A stretch of DNA of 58,054 bases from REEB85 sp018971455 (GCA_028871195.1 JAGWNT010000010.1:1-58054), one strand, 5' to 3'; positions 1 through 7,659 are shown, counted from the stretch's first letter. Numbers and translations are program-made. The notes: a model not told the origin generated them from the letters alone.

Positions 1-121
1 GCACCATCAGGACGCTGAAGGATATGGCGACCGCGCCGCGCCGGGCGCGCAGCATGGCGGCCGGCCATGGCGCGCCGCGCCGCGGGCCGCGCGATGCCGT
101 TGCGAGTGCGGATATGGACAT
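1..121 (-). CDS. TadG/TadE-like pilus assembly protein, N-terminal fragment (cut by window edge)
   Basis: The reading frame opens with ATG at 121 and runs off the left edge after 40 codons. After a basic leader rich in Arg and Pro it shows RRGAVAISFSVLMV, the usual start of a TadE/TadG-type N-terminal membrane segment (basic stretch, Gly-Ala, then a hydrophobic helix). It lies 10 bases beyond the stop of the preceding pseudopilin gene and on the same strand, so it is probably the third gene of that tad operon. TadG-like proteins are larger and often carry a VWA domain, which cannot be seen here. Assignment rests on the leader and the context only. Confidence 0.55.
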   Translation of the reverse strand, partial: MSISALATASRGPRRGAPWPAAMLRARRGAVAISFSVLMV

Positions 122-131
122 GGCGGTTTCC

Positions 132-656
132 TCAGTGCGGCCGCGCAAAGGCGGTCTGCGTCAGCGTGTAGTGGAGGGGCAGGAACATCGAGGTGAGCGC
201 GGTGTAGGTGTAGGAGGCCTGGACGACGATGACGCTGTCGCCGCTGGCGGCCACCAGGTTGCCGGCGCTGGCGACCGGATTGGCCATCGGGTTCGCGGAG
301 CCGCAGGACGTGTCCTGCCAGTCCGTCGTCGTCGTGCCGGTGGCGGCGTTGTGGGTGACGCTGGCGATGGCGACCTTGAGGGTGGAGGCGTCGAACGGGC
401 TGAGCACCAGCTTGCCGCCGTGGCACACATTGGCGATGGCGGCCGCCGAGTAATCCCCCTCCCGCGCGGCAAGATCGGCGATCGTCTCGGCGGCGTTGGT
501 CACGACCTTGTTGGCGCGGGCCAGCTGGGAGATCTCCAGACAGCCGAAGAACATCAGCATCAGCAGCGGGGTGAGCATGGCGAGCTCGATGGCGACGACG
601 CCGCGACGGTCGGCCCGCAGCGCGCGGGGGTGGCGGAGGCGGATGGGCGCGCGCAT
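132..656 (-). CDS. TadE-like pseudopilin
   Basis: The 174-residue product begins with a basic leader followed by RRGVVAIELAMLTPLLMLMF, the TadE-type processing and membrane segment: a Glu shortly after a small residue and then about 20 hydrophobic residues. The rest is an extracytoplasmic domain with two cysteines (in the NVCHGG and DTSCGS segments). TadE-family proteins are minor pseudopilins of the tight-adherence (Flp pilus) secretion system. I chose the ATG at 656 because it overlaps the stop of the upstream gene by one base (TGATG), the sign of translational coupling, and because upstream in-frame sequence has no leader-like character. Confidence 0.8.
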   Translation of the reverse strand: MRAPIRLRHPRALRADRRGVVAIELAMLTPLLMLMFFGCLEISQLARANKVVTNAAETIADLAAREGDYSAAAIANVCHGGKLVLSPFDASTLKVAIASVTHNAATGTTTTDWQDTSCGSANPMANPVASAGNLVAASGDSVIVVQASYTYTALTSMFLPLHYTLTQTAFARPH

Positions 657-1213
657 CAGAAGAGCTCGTTCTGGAAGGCGGCGGTGGCGACCATCAGGCC
701 CGGATTGGCCTGGCCGATCACCGCGCCGACATAGGGGATGAGGTAGGGGCGCTGGTAGGCGACCTGCACCATGACATCCTGGCCCGGCGTGCCGGGGGTG
801 AAGCTGGTGGAGGCCATCTTGCCGCCATTGGTCTGCACGGTGCTGTTGAGGGCCGCGAAGCTGGCCGCGGCCTGGACGTTGAAGGTGATGGCGCTGCAGG
901 GAATGACCGGCCCGACATCGTTGCACAGACGCGTGCGGAAGGCCGCCGAGGAGCCGCCGGCGTTCTGCACCTGCCCGGTGCGGATGAGGCGGGCGGCGTC
1001 GTTGGTGGCGTTGTCGAGCAGGCTCTGGGCGAACAGCGCGTAGCCGTTCTCGAGCACGATGAAGACGCCGAACAGGAAGATCGGGAAGCAGACGGCGAAT
1101 TCCAGCGTGGAGGCGCCGCGCCGCGCGCCGAGCCAGGCGGCGAGCCGGGCCCGCAATCCCCTGGTCTTGCCGGGGCGGTCCTGCCGGGTGGGTGTCACCT
1201 GGGGTCTGGCCAT
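656..1213 (-). CDS. TadE-like pseudopilin, first gene of the tad segment
   Basis: The product has 185 residues. A strongly basic leader (about residues 1-33) is followed by RRGASTLEFAVCFPIFLFGV, the pseudopilin-type cleavage region with the conserved Glu and a single membrane helix. The remainder is a soluble domain with two further cysteines (RLCND, IPCSA). TadE/TadF proteins are minor pilins needed for Flp pilus assembly at the inner membrane. It is the first gene after a long leader region (1214-1373) whose sequence is duplicated in front of the gene at 1651-1857, and it is coupled to the next pseudopilin by a one-base overlap. Confidence 0.8.
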   Translation of the reverse strand: MARPQVTPTRQDRPGKTRGLRARLAAWLGARRGASTLEFAVCFPIFLFGVFIVLENGYALFAQSLLDNATNDAARLIRTGQVQNAGGSSAAFRTRLCNDVGPVIPCSAITFNVQAAASFAALNSTVQTNGGKMASTSFTPGTPGQDVMVQVAYQRPYLIPYVGAVIGQANPGLMVATAAFQNELF

Positions 1214-1241
1214 GTCGGAGTCCCGTAAAATCGAAAATCAA

Positions 1242-1373
1242 GTCAGGAATTGTCAGATACGGTCGAGCATGTTCAGGAAGTGTTAAGAAACGCCTCTGGT
1301 TGTGTTAAGAATACGAATAAAGCCGATATTCTCGGAAATTGAGACGTTTTTGGCTCGCCGGATTTGTCTCAAT
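1242..1373 (-). promoter_or_regulatory. Duplicated upstream regulatory region, copy 1 (in front of the pseudopilin operon)
   Basis: Four elements occur here in the same order and spacing as at 1886-2016: GTCAGGAATTGTCAGATA at 1242-1259, GTTCAGGAAGTGTTAAGAAA at 1271-1290, GTTAAGA at 1304-1310, and an ATTGAGAC / GTCTCAAT inverted pair at 1338-1345 and 1366-1373. The region ends 28 bases before the start codon of the pseudopilin at 1213, exactly as copy 2 ends before its gene. The conserved spacing implies a promoter plus regulator sites. I could not assign a sigma factor or regulator: no convincing -35/-10 or sigma-54 box is visible. Confidence 0.75.
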
Positions 1374-1650
1374 GATCGAGCGCGCCGCCTTCCCGGCCCA
1401 CTCTGGGCGCGGGCGGCGCCGGGCCACGGCCGGTCGGCGGCACGAGGGCCGAGGCCGATGGGGTGGGTGGCGGGCTTGGGGAACGGGCACGGCCGGTCAC
1501 GCGGCCGCCGGATGCCGCGCGCCGCTGCGCGGCGTCACCTGGGCGTTCAGGGCGTGCGGCGGCGTGGCGCCATCACGGCGCCGGGCATGGGCGGGCGTTC
1601 GATGCCGGGGCGCCGCCGGATCGGCGCGCGCCCGTTCGCGCCCCGCGATG
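1374..1650. other. GC-rich spacer with no gene seen
   Basis: This 277-base stretch lies between the upstream elements of the pseudopilin operon and the end of the 68-residue gene. It is GC-rich with scattered short open frames that show no recognisable protein or ribosome-binding site. The only structure noted is a short inverted repeat, GGCGCC on both sides of a 5-base loop, at 1566-1582, which might help terminate transcription of the minus-strand gene at 1651-1857. Function otherwise unknown. Confidence 0.5.
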
Positions 1651-1857
1651 TCAGAGCAGGTTGAAGTTGCGCATCACCACCACCGCCACGCCGGCCTCCA
1701 GCAGGAGCGATGCGCCGAGCAGCATCATGGGGAGGCAGGCGGTGAGATCGGCGACGGTCGTGTCGCGGATATTGTCCATGCAGACCGTGAGGAGCGGCCG
1801 GCGGCGCTTCTTGATGGAGCTGCCGCGGCGGGTGATGGGCAGTGTGAGGGTGGTCAT
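1651..1857 (-). CDS. Small predicted membrane protein, 68 residues, co-regulated with the tad genes
   Basis: I do not recognise a family. The product has a basic N-terminal half (IKKRRRPLL) and a hydrophobic C-terminal segment around LPMMLLGASLLLEAGVAVVV that could be one membrane helix. It is not a Flp pilin by sequence: the ATAIEY-type processing site is absent. Support for it being a real gene is the AGGAGA ribosome-binding site 6 bases before the ATG and, above all, the 130-bp upstream region that is duplicated in front of the pseudopilin operon at exactly the same distance from the start codon. That shared control suggests a role with the pilus or at the same growth stage. Confidence 0.65.
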   Translation of the reverse strand: MTTLTLPITRRGSSIKKRRRPLLTVCMDNIRDTTVADLTACLPMMLLGASLLLEAGVAVVVMRNFNLL

Positions 1858-1870
1858 GGGCCTCTCCTAT

Positions 1871-1896
1871 CAATTCCTGAAGCGCGTCAGGAATTG
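1871..1896 (-). promoter_or_regulatory. Perfect 10-bp inverted repeat in the leader of the 68-residue gene
   Basis: CAATTCCTGA at 1871-1880 and TCAGGAATTG at 1887-1896 are perfect inverted copies around a 6-base loop, 13 bases upstream of the start codon at 1857 and just ahead of its ribosome-binding site. One arm is part of the conserved upstream block; the other arm is missing in copy 1, where only the TCAGGAATTG arm is kept. It could be an operator for a dimeric regulator or a leader-RNA hairpin limiting translation. Confidence 0.6.
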
Positions 1897-2016
1897 TCAG
1901 ATAGCCCCGCCAATGTTCAGGAAGTGTTAAGAAATGCCTGCCGTTCCGTTAAGACATGAAAATTATTGAATTTAATCGTATTTTGAGACTGCCCTATTCG
2001 CCCCGAACGTCTCAAT
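1886..2016 (-). promoter_or_regulatory. Duplicated upstream regulatory region, copy 2 (in front of the 68-residue gene)
   Basis: The blocks at 1886-1903, 1915-1934 and 1948-1954 match copy 1 exactly and at identical distances (29 and 33 bases between block starts). The TTTGAGAC / GTCTCAAT inverted pair at 1982-1989 and 2009-2016 keeps the same 28-base offset, with one base less between the arms. The region again begins 28 bases upstream of the start codon (1857). Its distal end overlaps the last codons and stop of the M20 peptidase gene. Confidence 0.75.
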
Positions 2017-3409
2017 TTCCGGATTTTCCAGGGCGCCGCAGGGCCGGCAGGAAGCTCGCCCAGGCCGCCAGCCCCTCGTCGAAGCTCGACAGGCGGAAGA
2101 ACTCGTTGGGGGCGTGGATCTGCTCGTCGGCGATGGCGTAGGAGAGCATCACCGTCTCCAGGCCGAGCAGCGTCTTGGCCATGGCCGAGATCGGCAGGGT
2201 GCCGCCGATGCCGACGCGCAGCGGGCGGCTGCCGTGGATGTCGGCGATGACCTGCTCGACGATGGCGAGGTAGGGGTCGTTCTCCGGCACGGCGTAGGCC
2301 GGGGTGCCGTCGGCCGCCTCGGCGACCTCGAGATCGACCCAGGAGGGGCAGTGGGCGCGCAGATGGGCGGCGACCGCCGCCACCACACGGGCCGGATCCT
2401 GGCCGGGGCCGAGCCGGCAGGTCAGCTTGGCGCGGGCGGTGCAGGGAATGACGGTCTTGACGCCCGGCCCGTCATAGCCGCCGGCGATGCCGTTGACCTC
2501 CAGGGTCGGGCGGAACCACAGGGATTCGAGCAGGCCGACGCCGGGCTCCTGCGCCCCCGGGCGGGCGCCGATGTCGCGGAAGAAGGCCGCCTCGTCGAAG
2601 CCCAGGGCCTGCATGCTGGCGTAATCGGCGTTGCCGGGGCGGCGCAGCCCGTCGAAGAAGCCGGGCACGGCGATGCGGCCCGCCTCGTCATGCAGCGTGG
2701 CGAGCAGGCGGGCCAGCGCCATCGGCGCGTTGCCGACAGGTCCGCCGAAGCGGCCGGAATGCAGGTCGCGCGCGGCGGTGCGCACGGTGACCTCGACCGC
2801 GGCGAGGCCGCGGCTGTTGGTGTTGGTGGTGTTGAGGCCGGGCCGCCAGCGGCCGCCATCGGCGGAGACCAGCACGTCGGCGGCCAGCAGGTCGCGATGC
2901 GCCGTCATGATCGCCGGCAGAGTGGCGCTGCCGACCTCCTCCTCGCCCTCCAGCAGGATGCGGACATTGACCGGCAGCCCGCCGGTGCAGGCCAGCCAGG
3001 CCTCGATGGCGGACAGTGCGATCCAGAGCGGCGATTTGTCGTCCGAGGCGCCGCGCGCATGGATGCGCCCCTCGCGAATGCTGGGCGTGAAGGGCGGGCT
3101 GTCCCACAATTCCAGCGGCTCGGGCGGCTGCACATCGTAATGGCCGTAGACGAGGATGGTCGGCTGGCCGGGGGCGCCCAGATATTCGCCGTAGACGGCC
3201 GGGTGGCCGCCGCCATCGAGCAGGCGGACGCCGTGCAGGCCGATGCGCGCCAGCCGCGCCTGGAGCAGGGCCGCGGCGGCGCGGATATCGGGCGCATGGG
3301 CCGGGGCGGTGGAGACGCTGGGGATGGCGAGGAAGGCGAGCAGCTCGTCGAGCAGGCGGGGGCGATTGGCGGCGAGCCAGTCCCGCACCGCGGCGGGCGG
3401 GCCGCTCAT
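2012..3409 (-). CDS. M20 family dipeptidase / metallopeptidase
   Basis: A cytoplasmic two-domain zinc peptidase of 465 residues, a typical length for the carnosinase/DapE-like dimeric M20 dipeptidases. Metal ligands and catalytic residues are visible in order: YGHYDVQP (His at about 90), GASDDKS (Asp pair at about 123), LEGEEEVGS (catalytic Glu about 155), a Zn-ligand Asp in SADGGR, and a late His in DEQIHAPNE. I used the ATG at 3409 because it overlaps the stop of the preceding dehydrogenase gene by four bases (ATGA). It closes a four-gene operon. Substrate is unknown; a C-N hydrolase of a dipeptide or acyl-amino acid is expected. Confidence 0.88.
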   Translation of the reverse strand: MSGPPAAVRDWLAANRPRLLDELLAFLAIPSVSTAPAHAPDIRAAAALLQARLARIGLHGVRLLDGGGHPAVYGEYLGAPGQPTILVYGHYDVQPPEPLELWDSPPFTPSIREGRIHARGASDDKSPLWIALSAIEAWLACTGGLPVNVRILLEGEEEVGSATLPAIMTAHRDLLAADVLVSADGGRWRPGLNTTNTNSRGLAAVEVTVRTAARDLHSGRFGGPVGNAPMALARLLATLHDEAGRIAVPGFFDGLRRPGNADYASMQALGFDEAAFFRDIGARPGAQEPGVGLLESLWFRPTLEVNGIAGGYDGPGVKTVIPCTARAKLTCRLGPGQDPARVVAAVAAHLRAHCPSWVDLEVAEAADGTPAYAVPENDPYLAIVEQVIADIHGSRPLRVGIGGTLPISAMAKTLLGLETVMLSYAIADEQIHAPNEFFRLSSFDEGLAAWASFLPALRRPGKSGN

Positions 3410-4164
3410 CGTCCGCCATCCACCGAGAGCACCTGGCCGTTGACGAAGCCGGCGAGGTCGGAGGCGAAGAAGAGGACGGCGTTGGCGATGTCCTGGGCGC
3501 TGCCCAGCCGCTGCATGGCGATGCGCCCGACCAGGGCGGCCTGCCCCTCGGGCCCGTAGCTCTCCCATTGCTTCTCGGTCGAGGGGTTGGTGCGCACGAA
3601 GCCGGGTGCGACGGAGTTCACGGTGATGCCGAAGCGGCCGAATTCGTGGGCGAGCTGGCGGGTGAGTCCGATCACCGCGTGCTTGGCGCTGCAATAGGCC
3701 TGGATGCCGGTGAGCGAGGCCTGCAGGCCGGCGCCCGAGCTGATGGTGATGATGCGTCCGGCGCCGGCCCGCTTCATCGCCGGCGCGGCGGCGCGCGAGA
3801 GCACCATCGCGGCGCCGACATTGATGGCGAAGATGCGGTCCCACTCCTCGTCCGGCACCTCCTCCAGCGGCCGCGGGGTCTGCCCCGCGACGCCGCCGGC
3901 ATTGTTGACCAGCACGTCGATGGCCCGCCCGCCGGCGCTCGCCTCGATGTCGCGGATCCAGCCGGCGGCGGCGGCGCGGTCGGTGAGGTCGACGACCCGC
4001 GTCGCGATGGCGTGGCCGCGCGCGGTCTCGGCCAGCTCCGCCGCCGAGAGGTCGCAGCCATGAACCTGGGCGCCGAGGCCTGCGAAGCTCTGCGCGATGG
4101 CGCGGCCGAAGCCGTGGCCGGCGCCGCTGACCACCACCAGGCGGCCGTCGAAACGAATATTCAT
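3406..4164 (-). CDS. SDR family oxidoreductase
   Basis: A classical short-chain dehydrogenase of 252 residues. The nucleotide-binding GAGHGFG lies at residues 14-20, NNAGG at about 87-91, and the catalytic triad Ser/Tyr/Lys appears as IISSG (about 142) and YCSAK (Tyr 157, Lys 161). The C-terminus ends with the usual substrate-loop region and LSVDGGR. It overlaps the upstream ketopantoate-reductase-like gene and the downstream M20 gene by four bases each, so the four proteins are probably made in equal amounts. Substrate (an alcohol or ketone intermediate of the same pathway) cannot be read from sequence. Confidence 0.88.
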   Translation of the reverse strand: MNIRFDGRLVVVSGAGHGFGRAIAQSFAGLGAQVHGCDLSAAELAETARGHAIATRVVDLTDRAAAAGWIRDIEASAGGRAIDVLVNNAGGVAGQTPRPLEEVPDEEWDRIFAINVGAAMVLSRAAAPAMKRAGAGRIITISSGAGLQASLTGIQAYCSAKHAVIGLTRQLAHEFGRFGITVNSVAPGFVRTNPSTEKQWESYGPEGQAALVGRIAMQRLGSAQDIANAVLFFASDLAGFVNGQVLSVDGGR

Positions 4165-5174
4165 GCCGCCATCAGCTCCAGGAGATTGTCGTCGGTCATC
4201 GGGCGCGTGCCGGCCTCGACTTCATGGATCATCCGCACCAGGCGCCGCGTCGTCGGGCAGGCGAGGCCGTGGCGCGCGCCGATTTCGGCGATCGGGGCGA
4301 TCTGCACGTCGATTTCGGTGCGCCGCTTGCGGATGGCGAGGTCGCGCCAGACGCCGGAATGCGTTTTGGCGTTCGGCCGGTTGAAGGCGACCATGGCGGC
4401 GACGCAGTCGCGCGCCGCGGCCTGCGGCGCGTTGGGCATGAAGGCTCGCGGGTCGAACCCGTTGAAGCCGCGCGGATCCACGCCCTCGGCGAGCGCCACC
4501 TCGACCGCCTCGCGCCCGAGCGCGCGCCACAGCGGGAGCAGTTCCGGCCGCGCCAGGCAATCGGCGATGCCGAGCTGGCCGAGCGCCTGGGCGAAGAGCA
4601 TGGCGCCGTAGCCGAGCTTGCCCCAGAGATAGCCCCAGATGGCGTCGGTGGTGATGGCATCGGGCTCGAAGACGCGCATCAGCGCATGCAGATCGGCAAG
4701 CCGCGCGGTCGCCCGGCCGTCGAGCTCGCCCAGCACCACCGCGCCGCGCCCGCCGAACAGGATCTCGCCCGGCGCCATCCAGTCGGCGCTGAAATTGACG
4801 AAGGCGCCCATCGTGCGGTCGCGCCCGGCGATGCGGGTCAGGATGGTTTCGCACAGGCCGTTCTGCAGCGAGAGGATGAAGCCGTCCTGGGCGAGGTGGC
4901 CCAGCAGGGCGCGGCACGCGGCCTCGGTGTGGTGGGCCTTCACGGCGAGGAAGATGTGCCGCCAGGTGCCGCTGACCTCGCCGGGCAGCAGGGCCGGCGC
5001 GTGGGCGGTGAATTGCGCGACCGGGCCGGTGATGCGCAGGCCGCCGGCATTGATCGCCGCGACGTGTGCCGCCTCGACATCGACGAAGGTGATTTCGTGG
5101 CCGGCGCGGGCGAGCCAGGCGCCGACCGAGCCGCCGATGGCGCCGGCGCCCCAGATCAGGATGGGGCCCATCAC
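4161..5174 (-). CDS. 2-dehydropantoate 2-reductase family oxidoreductase
   Basis: The 337-residue product starts with a Rossmann motif, LIWGAGAIGGSVGAWLARAG, typical of the ApbA/PanE family, followed by VKAHHTE and the SLQNGL segment that carries conserved Lys and Asn of the family. Members reduce ketopantoate to pantoate with NADPH, but many paralogues act on other 2-keto acids. Its place inside a creatininase/SDR/peptidase operon, rather than with panB or panC, makes a catabolic role more likely than pantothenate synthesis. It is coupled to neighbours by ATGA overlaps at both ends. Confidence 0.82.
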   Translation of the reverse strand: MMGPILIWGAGAIGGSVGAWLARAGHEITFVDVEAAHVAAINAGGLRITGPVAQFTAHAPALLPGEVSGTWRHIFLAVKAHHTEAACRALLGHLAQDGFILSLQNGLCETILTRIAGRDRTMGAFVNFSADWMAPGEILFGGRGAVVLGELDGRATARLADLHALMRVFEPDAITTDAIWGYLWGKLGYGAMLFAQALGQLGIADCLARPELLPLWRALGREAVEVALAEGVDPRGFNGFDPRAFMPNAPQAAARDCVAAMVAFNRPNAKTHSGVWRDLAIRKRRTEIDVQIAPIAEIGARHGLACPTTRRLVRMIHEVEAGTRPMTDDNLLELMAA

Positions 5175-5863
5175 CAGCGATCCATCAGCGCGCGCGTCTC
5201 GGCGACGGCGACCTGCCAGATCGCCAGCATCTCGGCGTCGCTGCGCTGGCTGCGGCCACCGAAATTGCCGTCCTCCAGCACGTTGCGGGTCTCGAAGGGG
5301 GGCATGGTCTTCATGCGATCGACATCGACCATCTCCTTGACGTCATCGCCCGGCGTGGTGGGCAGGCGCGTCCAGGGGAAATTCTCCATCCAGCTGGCGT
5401 GGCTCGCCACCTTGTCGGTCGCCTGCACGCGGGCGAAGGTTTGCGGCGCGCGCCACCAGTCGTGAAAGCGCACCCGGCAATCGGGGTTGTCCATCATCCA
5501 TTCCTGCGCCAGGGCGGCGGCGGGCTGGTTGCCGCCATGGCCGTTGACGATCAGGATGCGCCGGAAGCCGCTGCGCTTGAGGCTGTCCAGCACATCGCCG
5601 ACGACGCGGCAGAGCGTTTCCACGCGCAGCGTGATGCTGCCGGGAAAGGCCTGGAAATAGGGTGCCAGGCCGAAGGGCATGGCCGGAAAGACCGGGATGC
5701 CGAGAGGCTCGGCCGCCTCGACGGCGACGCGTTCGGCGAGAATGGCATCGACCATGAGCGAGAGGCCGGCATGCTGCTCGGTGCTGCCCAGCGGCAGCAC
5801 GGCGCGGTCGTCATGGCGCACCCAGTCCTCGACCATCCGCCAGTCCATCTCGGCCACGCGCAT
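5171..5863 (-). CDS. Creatininase family protein (creatinine amidohydrolase-like)
   Basis: First gene of the four-gene operon; 230 residues. Creatininase-family metal ligands are visible: PLGSTEQHAG (Glu and His of the N-terminal site), an Asp in SLMVDAI, and VNGHGGNQPA with the conserved His. The family hydrolyses cyclic amides such as creatinine or acts on related C-N bonds in mycofactocin and flavin biosynthesis. The neighbours fit a small degradative route that opens an amide ring and then oxidises and hydrolyses the product. The start at 5863 (ATG) sits in a 68-base gap to the next gene, which must hold the operon promoter. Confidence 0.82.
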   Translation of the reverse strand: MRVAEMDWRMVEDWVRHDDRAVLPLGSTEQHAGLSLMVDAILAERVAVEAAEPLGIPVFPAMPFGLAPYFQAFPGSITLRVETLCRVVGDVLDSLKRSGFRRILIVNGHGGNQPAAALAQEWMMDNPDCRVRFHDWWRAPQTFARVQATDKVASHASWMENFPWTRLPTTPGDDVKEMVDVDRMKTMPPFETRNVLEDGNFGGRSQRSDAEMLAIWQVAVAETRALMDRW

Positions 5864-5931
5864 CGCACCATCCCCCCGGCAGAAGCTGACCGCGGCACGC
5901 TGCCACAGATCGGCAGGACGTCAAACGCGCG

Positions 5932-6141
5932 TCAGCGCAAATGCGGCACGATGACATCGCAATTGGTGCGCCCGGAGAGCAGGCAATCCTCGAGCGCGTC
6001 CTGGCGGCACAGCTGGTGCAGCAGGAACAGCCCGACGACGACGATCAGCAGGGTGAAGGCCAGGCCGGCTAGACTGGCGGTTTGCCGGTCCGCCTCCTGC
6101 TCGTCCTCGTCGGTGAACACGAAGCGGTAGCTCTTGGCCAT
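5932..6141 (-). CDS. Small single-pass membrane protein of unknown function
   Basis: A 69-residue protein I do not recognise. An acidic N-terminal stretch (FTDEDEQEAD) is followed by one hydrophobic segment, LAFTLLIVVVGLFLL (about residues 29-43), and a C-terminal tail with three cysteines (one in QLCRQ, two further in DCLLSGRTNC). An AGGAGAGG ribosome-binding site lies 5 bases before the ATG. The topology suggests a cytoplasmic acidic N-terminus and a periplasmic Cys-containing tail. It is separated from the creatininase operon by 68 bases and may be its own unit. Confidence 0.65.
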   Translation of the reverse strand: MAKSYRFVFTDEDEQEADRQTASLAGLAFTLLIVVVGLFLLHQLCRQDALEDCLLSGRTNCDVIVPHLR

Positions 6142-6264
6142 CCCGCCCTCTCCTTGATCCCGTCATTCTAGCGCGCCGGGGGTCGGCGAAGGCAAGGGGG
6201 CGCGCATGCGAGGCATGTGGCGCACGGGGTATTGAGCGGGTTTCGTTGCGGGCATGCTGCCGGC

Positions 6265-7647
6265 ATGACCCTGCTCGTCCAGCTGCTGCCGCTGCTCGCC
6301 CTGGTGCTGCTGCTCGCGTTCGGGCGCGCGGGGCCGATTTTGTCCTGCGCGGTGGCGATCGTGCTCAGCCTGCCGGCGGCGCTGCAGGTGCTGCCCGCTT
6401 CGGCCCTGGGGGGCTTCGTGGCGAGCAGCGTGCTGCAAGGGCTGTGGCTGGCGATCGTGCCGGTCGGCATCGTCACCGGCGGGCTGGCCTTTCATGAGGC
6501 GGTGGGCGATCGCGCCGGCGCGGCGGGCGCGACGGATATCGCGGATGCGCTGTTCACCGGCGCCTTCCTGCTCGGCCCGTTCACCGAGACCGTCACGGGT
6601 TTCGGCGTCGGCTGCATCTTCGCGCTGGCGAGCTTCCGCAGCATCGGGGTGCGGGGCGCGCCGGCCGCGGCCATCGCCCTGCTGAGTCAGGTGCTGATCC
6701 CGTGGGGCGGGCTGGGCCCGGGCACGGCGATCGGCGCCGCGCTGGCCGGGGTTGATCCGCAGGCGATGGCGGCGCGCGCGGCCGTGCAGGTGGCCGGCGA
6801 ATGGCTGCTCCTGCTGCCGCTGTTCTGGCACTGGGCCGCGCGCGCCGGCCATGCCGTGCCCGGCGCGCAACGCCTGAGCCAGCTTGGCTGGGTGGCGGCG
6901 GCCGGTGCGCTGCTGGTCGGGCTGCACCACCTGGTGCCGTGGGAGGTGTGCGGCCTGCTCGCCACCGGGCCGGTGCTGGCCGCCAAGCTGCTGCTGCGCC
7001 ACCGGCCGCGTGGGGTGGGCGAATGGCGCGCAGCGATCGGGGCCGCCGCCCCCTACCTGCTGCTCGCCCTGGTGTTGCTCGGCAGCCGGTTGTGGACCGA
7101 TGCACCCGCCTGGGCGCCGCTCGCCGGGCAGCCCGCCCTGCCCGCGAACCAGGCGATGGTGGCGCTGTGGCTGGTTGCCTTTCTGCTGCTGCTGCGCCGC
7201 GGGCAGGCCCGGGCGCGCATCGTGGCCGCACTGCGCCGCGCGCGCCGGCCTGCGGCGGCGCTGCTGATGTTCGTGCTGCTCGCGCGCTTCCTGACCAATG
7301 GCGGGGTGCCGCAGGCGCTGGCCGGGGCGCTGGCCCATGGGCTCGGCCGCGCCGCCCCGTTCGCGGCACCCATGCTGGCGGGCGTCGCGGGATTCTTCGC
7401 CGGCACCAATGTCGGCTCGAACTCGGCGATGATGCCCTTGCAGGCCGCACTCGGGCAGGTTGCGGGGCTCGGCCGGCTGGTGCTGCCCTCGGTGCAGAAC
7501 GGCACGCTGTTCCTGATCCTCTCGCCACAACTGACCGCCATCGCCGGCGGGCTCGCCGGCACCACGCCGGCGCGCATCTGGCGGCTGGGATGGCCGGTGT
7601 TTCTGATTTCGCTCGGCGCAGGTCTGGCGGCGATCGCCATCGGATGA
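6265..7647 (+). CDS. L-lactate permease (LctP) family transporter
   Basis: An integral membrane protein of about 460 residues with 12 or more hydrophobic segments. The half-repeats GFGVGCIFALASFRSIG and FFAGTNVGSNSAMMP resemble the two signature loops of the LctP family (TC 2.A.14), which imports lactate or glycolate with protons. I preferred the ATG at 6265, directly before LLVQLLPLLAL, over an in-frame GTG at 6217, because the extra 16 residues are not membrane-like. Neither start has a strong ribosome-binding site. Family members here are shorter than the E. coli 551-residue LctP, so the substrate is uncertain. Confidence 0.7.
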   Translation: MTLLVQLLPLLALVLLLAFGRAGPILSCAVAIVLSLPAALQVLPASALGGFVASSVLQGLWLAIVPVGIVTGGLAFHEAVGDRAGAAGATDIADALFTGAFLLGPFTETVTGFGVGCIFALASFRSIGVRGAPAAAIALLSQVLIPWGGLGPGTAIGAALAGVDPQAMAARAAVQVAGEWLLLLPLFWHWAARAGHAVPGAQRLSQLGWVAAAGALLVGLHHLVPWEVCGLLATGPVLAAKLLLRHRPRGVGEWRAAIGAAAPYLLLALVLLGSRLWTDAPAWAPLAGQPALPANQAMVALWLVAFLLLLRRGQARARIVAALRRARRPAAALLMFVLLARFLTNGGVPQALAGALAHGLGRAAPFAAPMLAGVAGFFAGTNVGSNSAMMPLQAALGQVAGLGRLVLPSVQNGTLFLILSPQLTAIAGGLAGTTPARIWRLGWPVFLISLGAGLAAIAIG

Positions 7648-7659
7648 CAGAGTGGCGGG

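Noticed and set aside
1283..1308. CtrA binding site (TTAA-N7-TTAA) upstream of the tad genes
   Set aside because: Two TTAA elements are present in both copies, but the spacing between them is 18 bases rather than 7, so the CtrA consensus is not met.
1214..1373. Sigma-54 promoter upstream of the pseudopilin operon
   Set aside because: No TGGCAC-N5-TTGC element in either copy of the duplicated region.
2114..3559. 481-codon plus-strand frame opposite the M20 and SDR genes
   Set aside because: Antisense to two genes with catalytic motifs in the right order; no domain in the frame itself.
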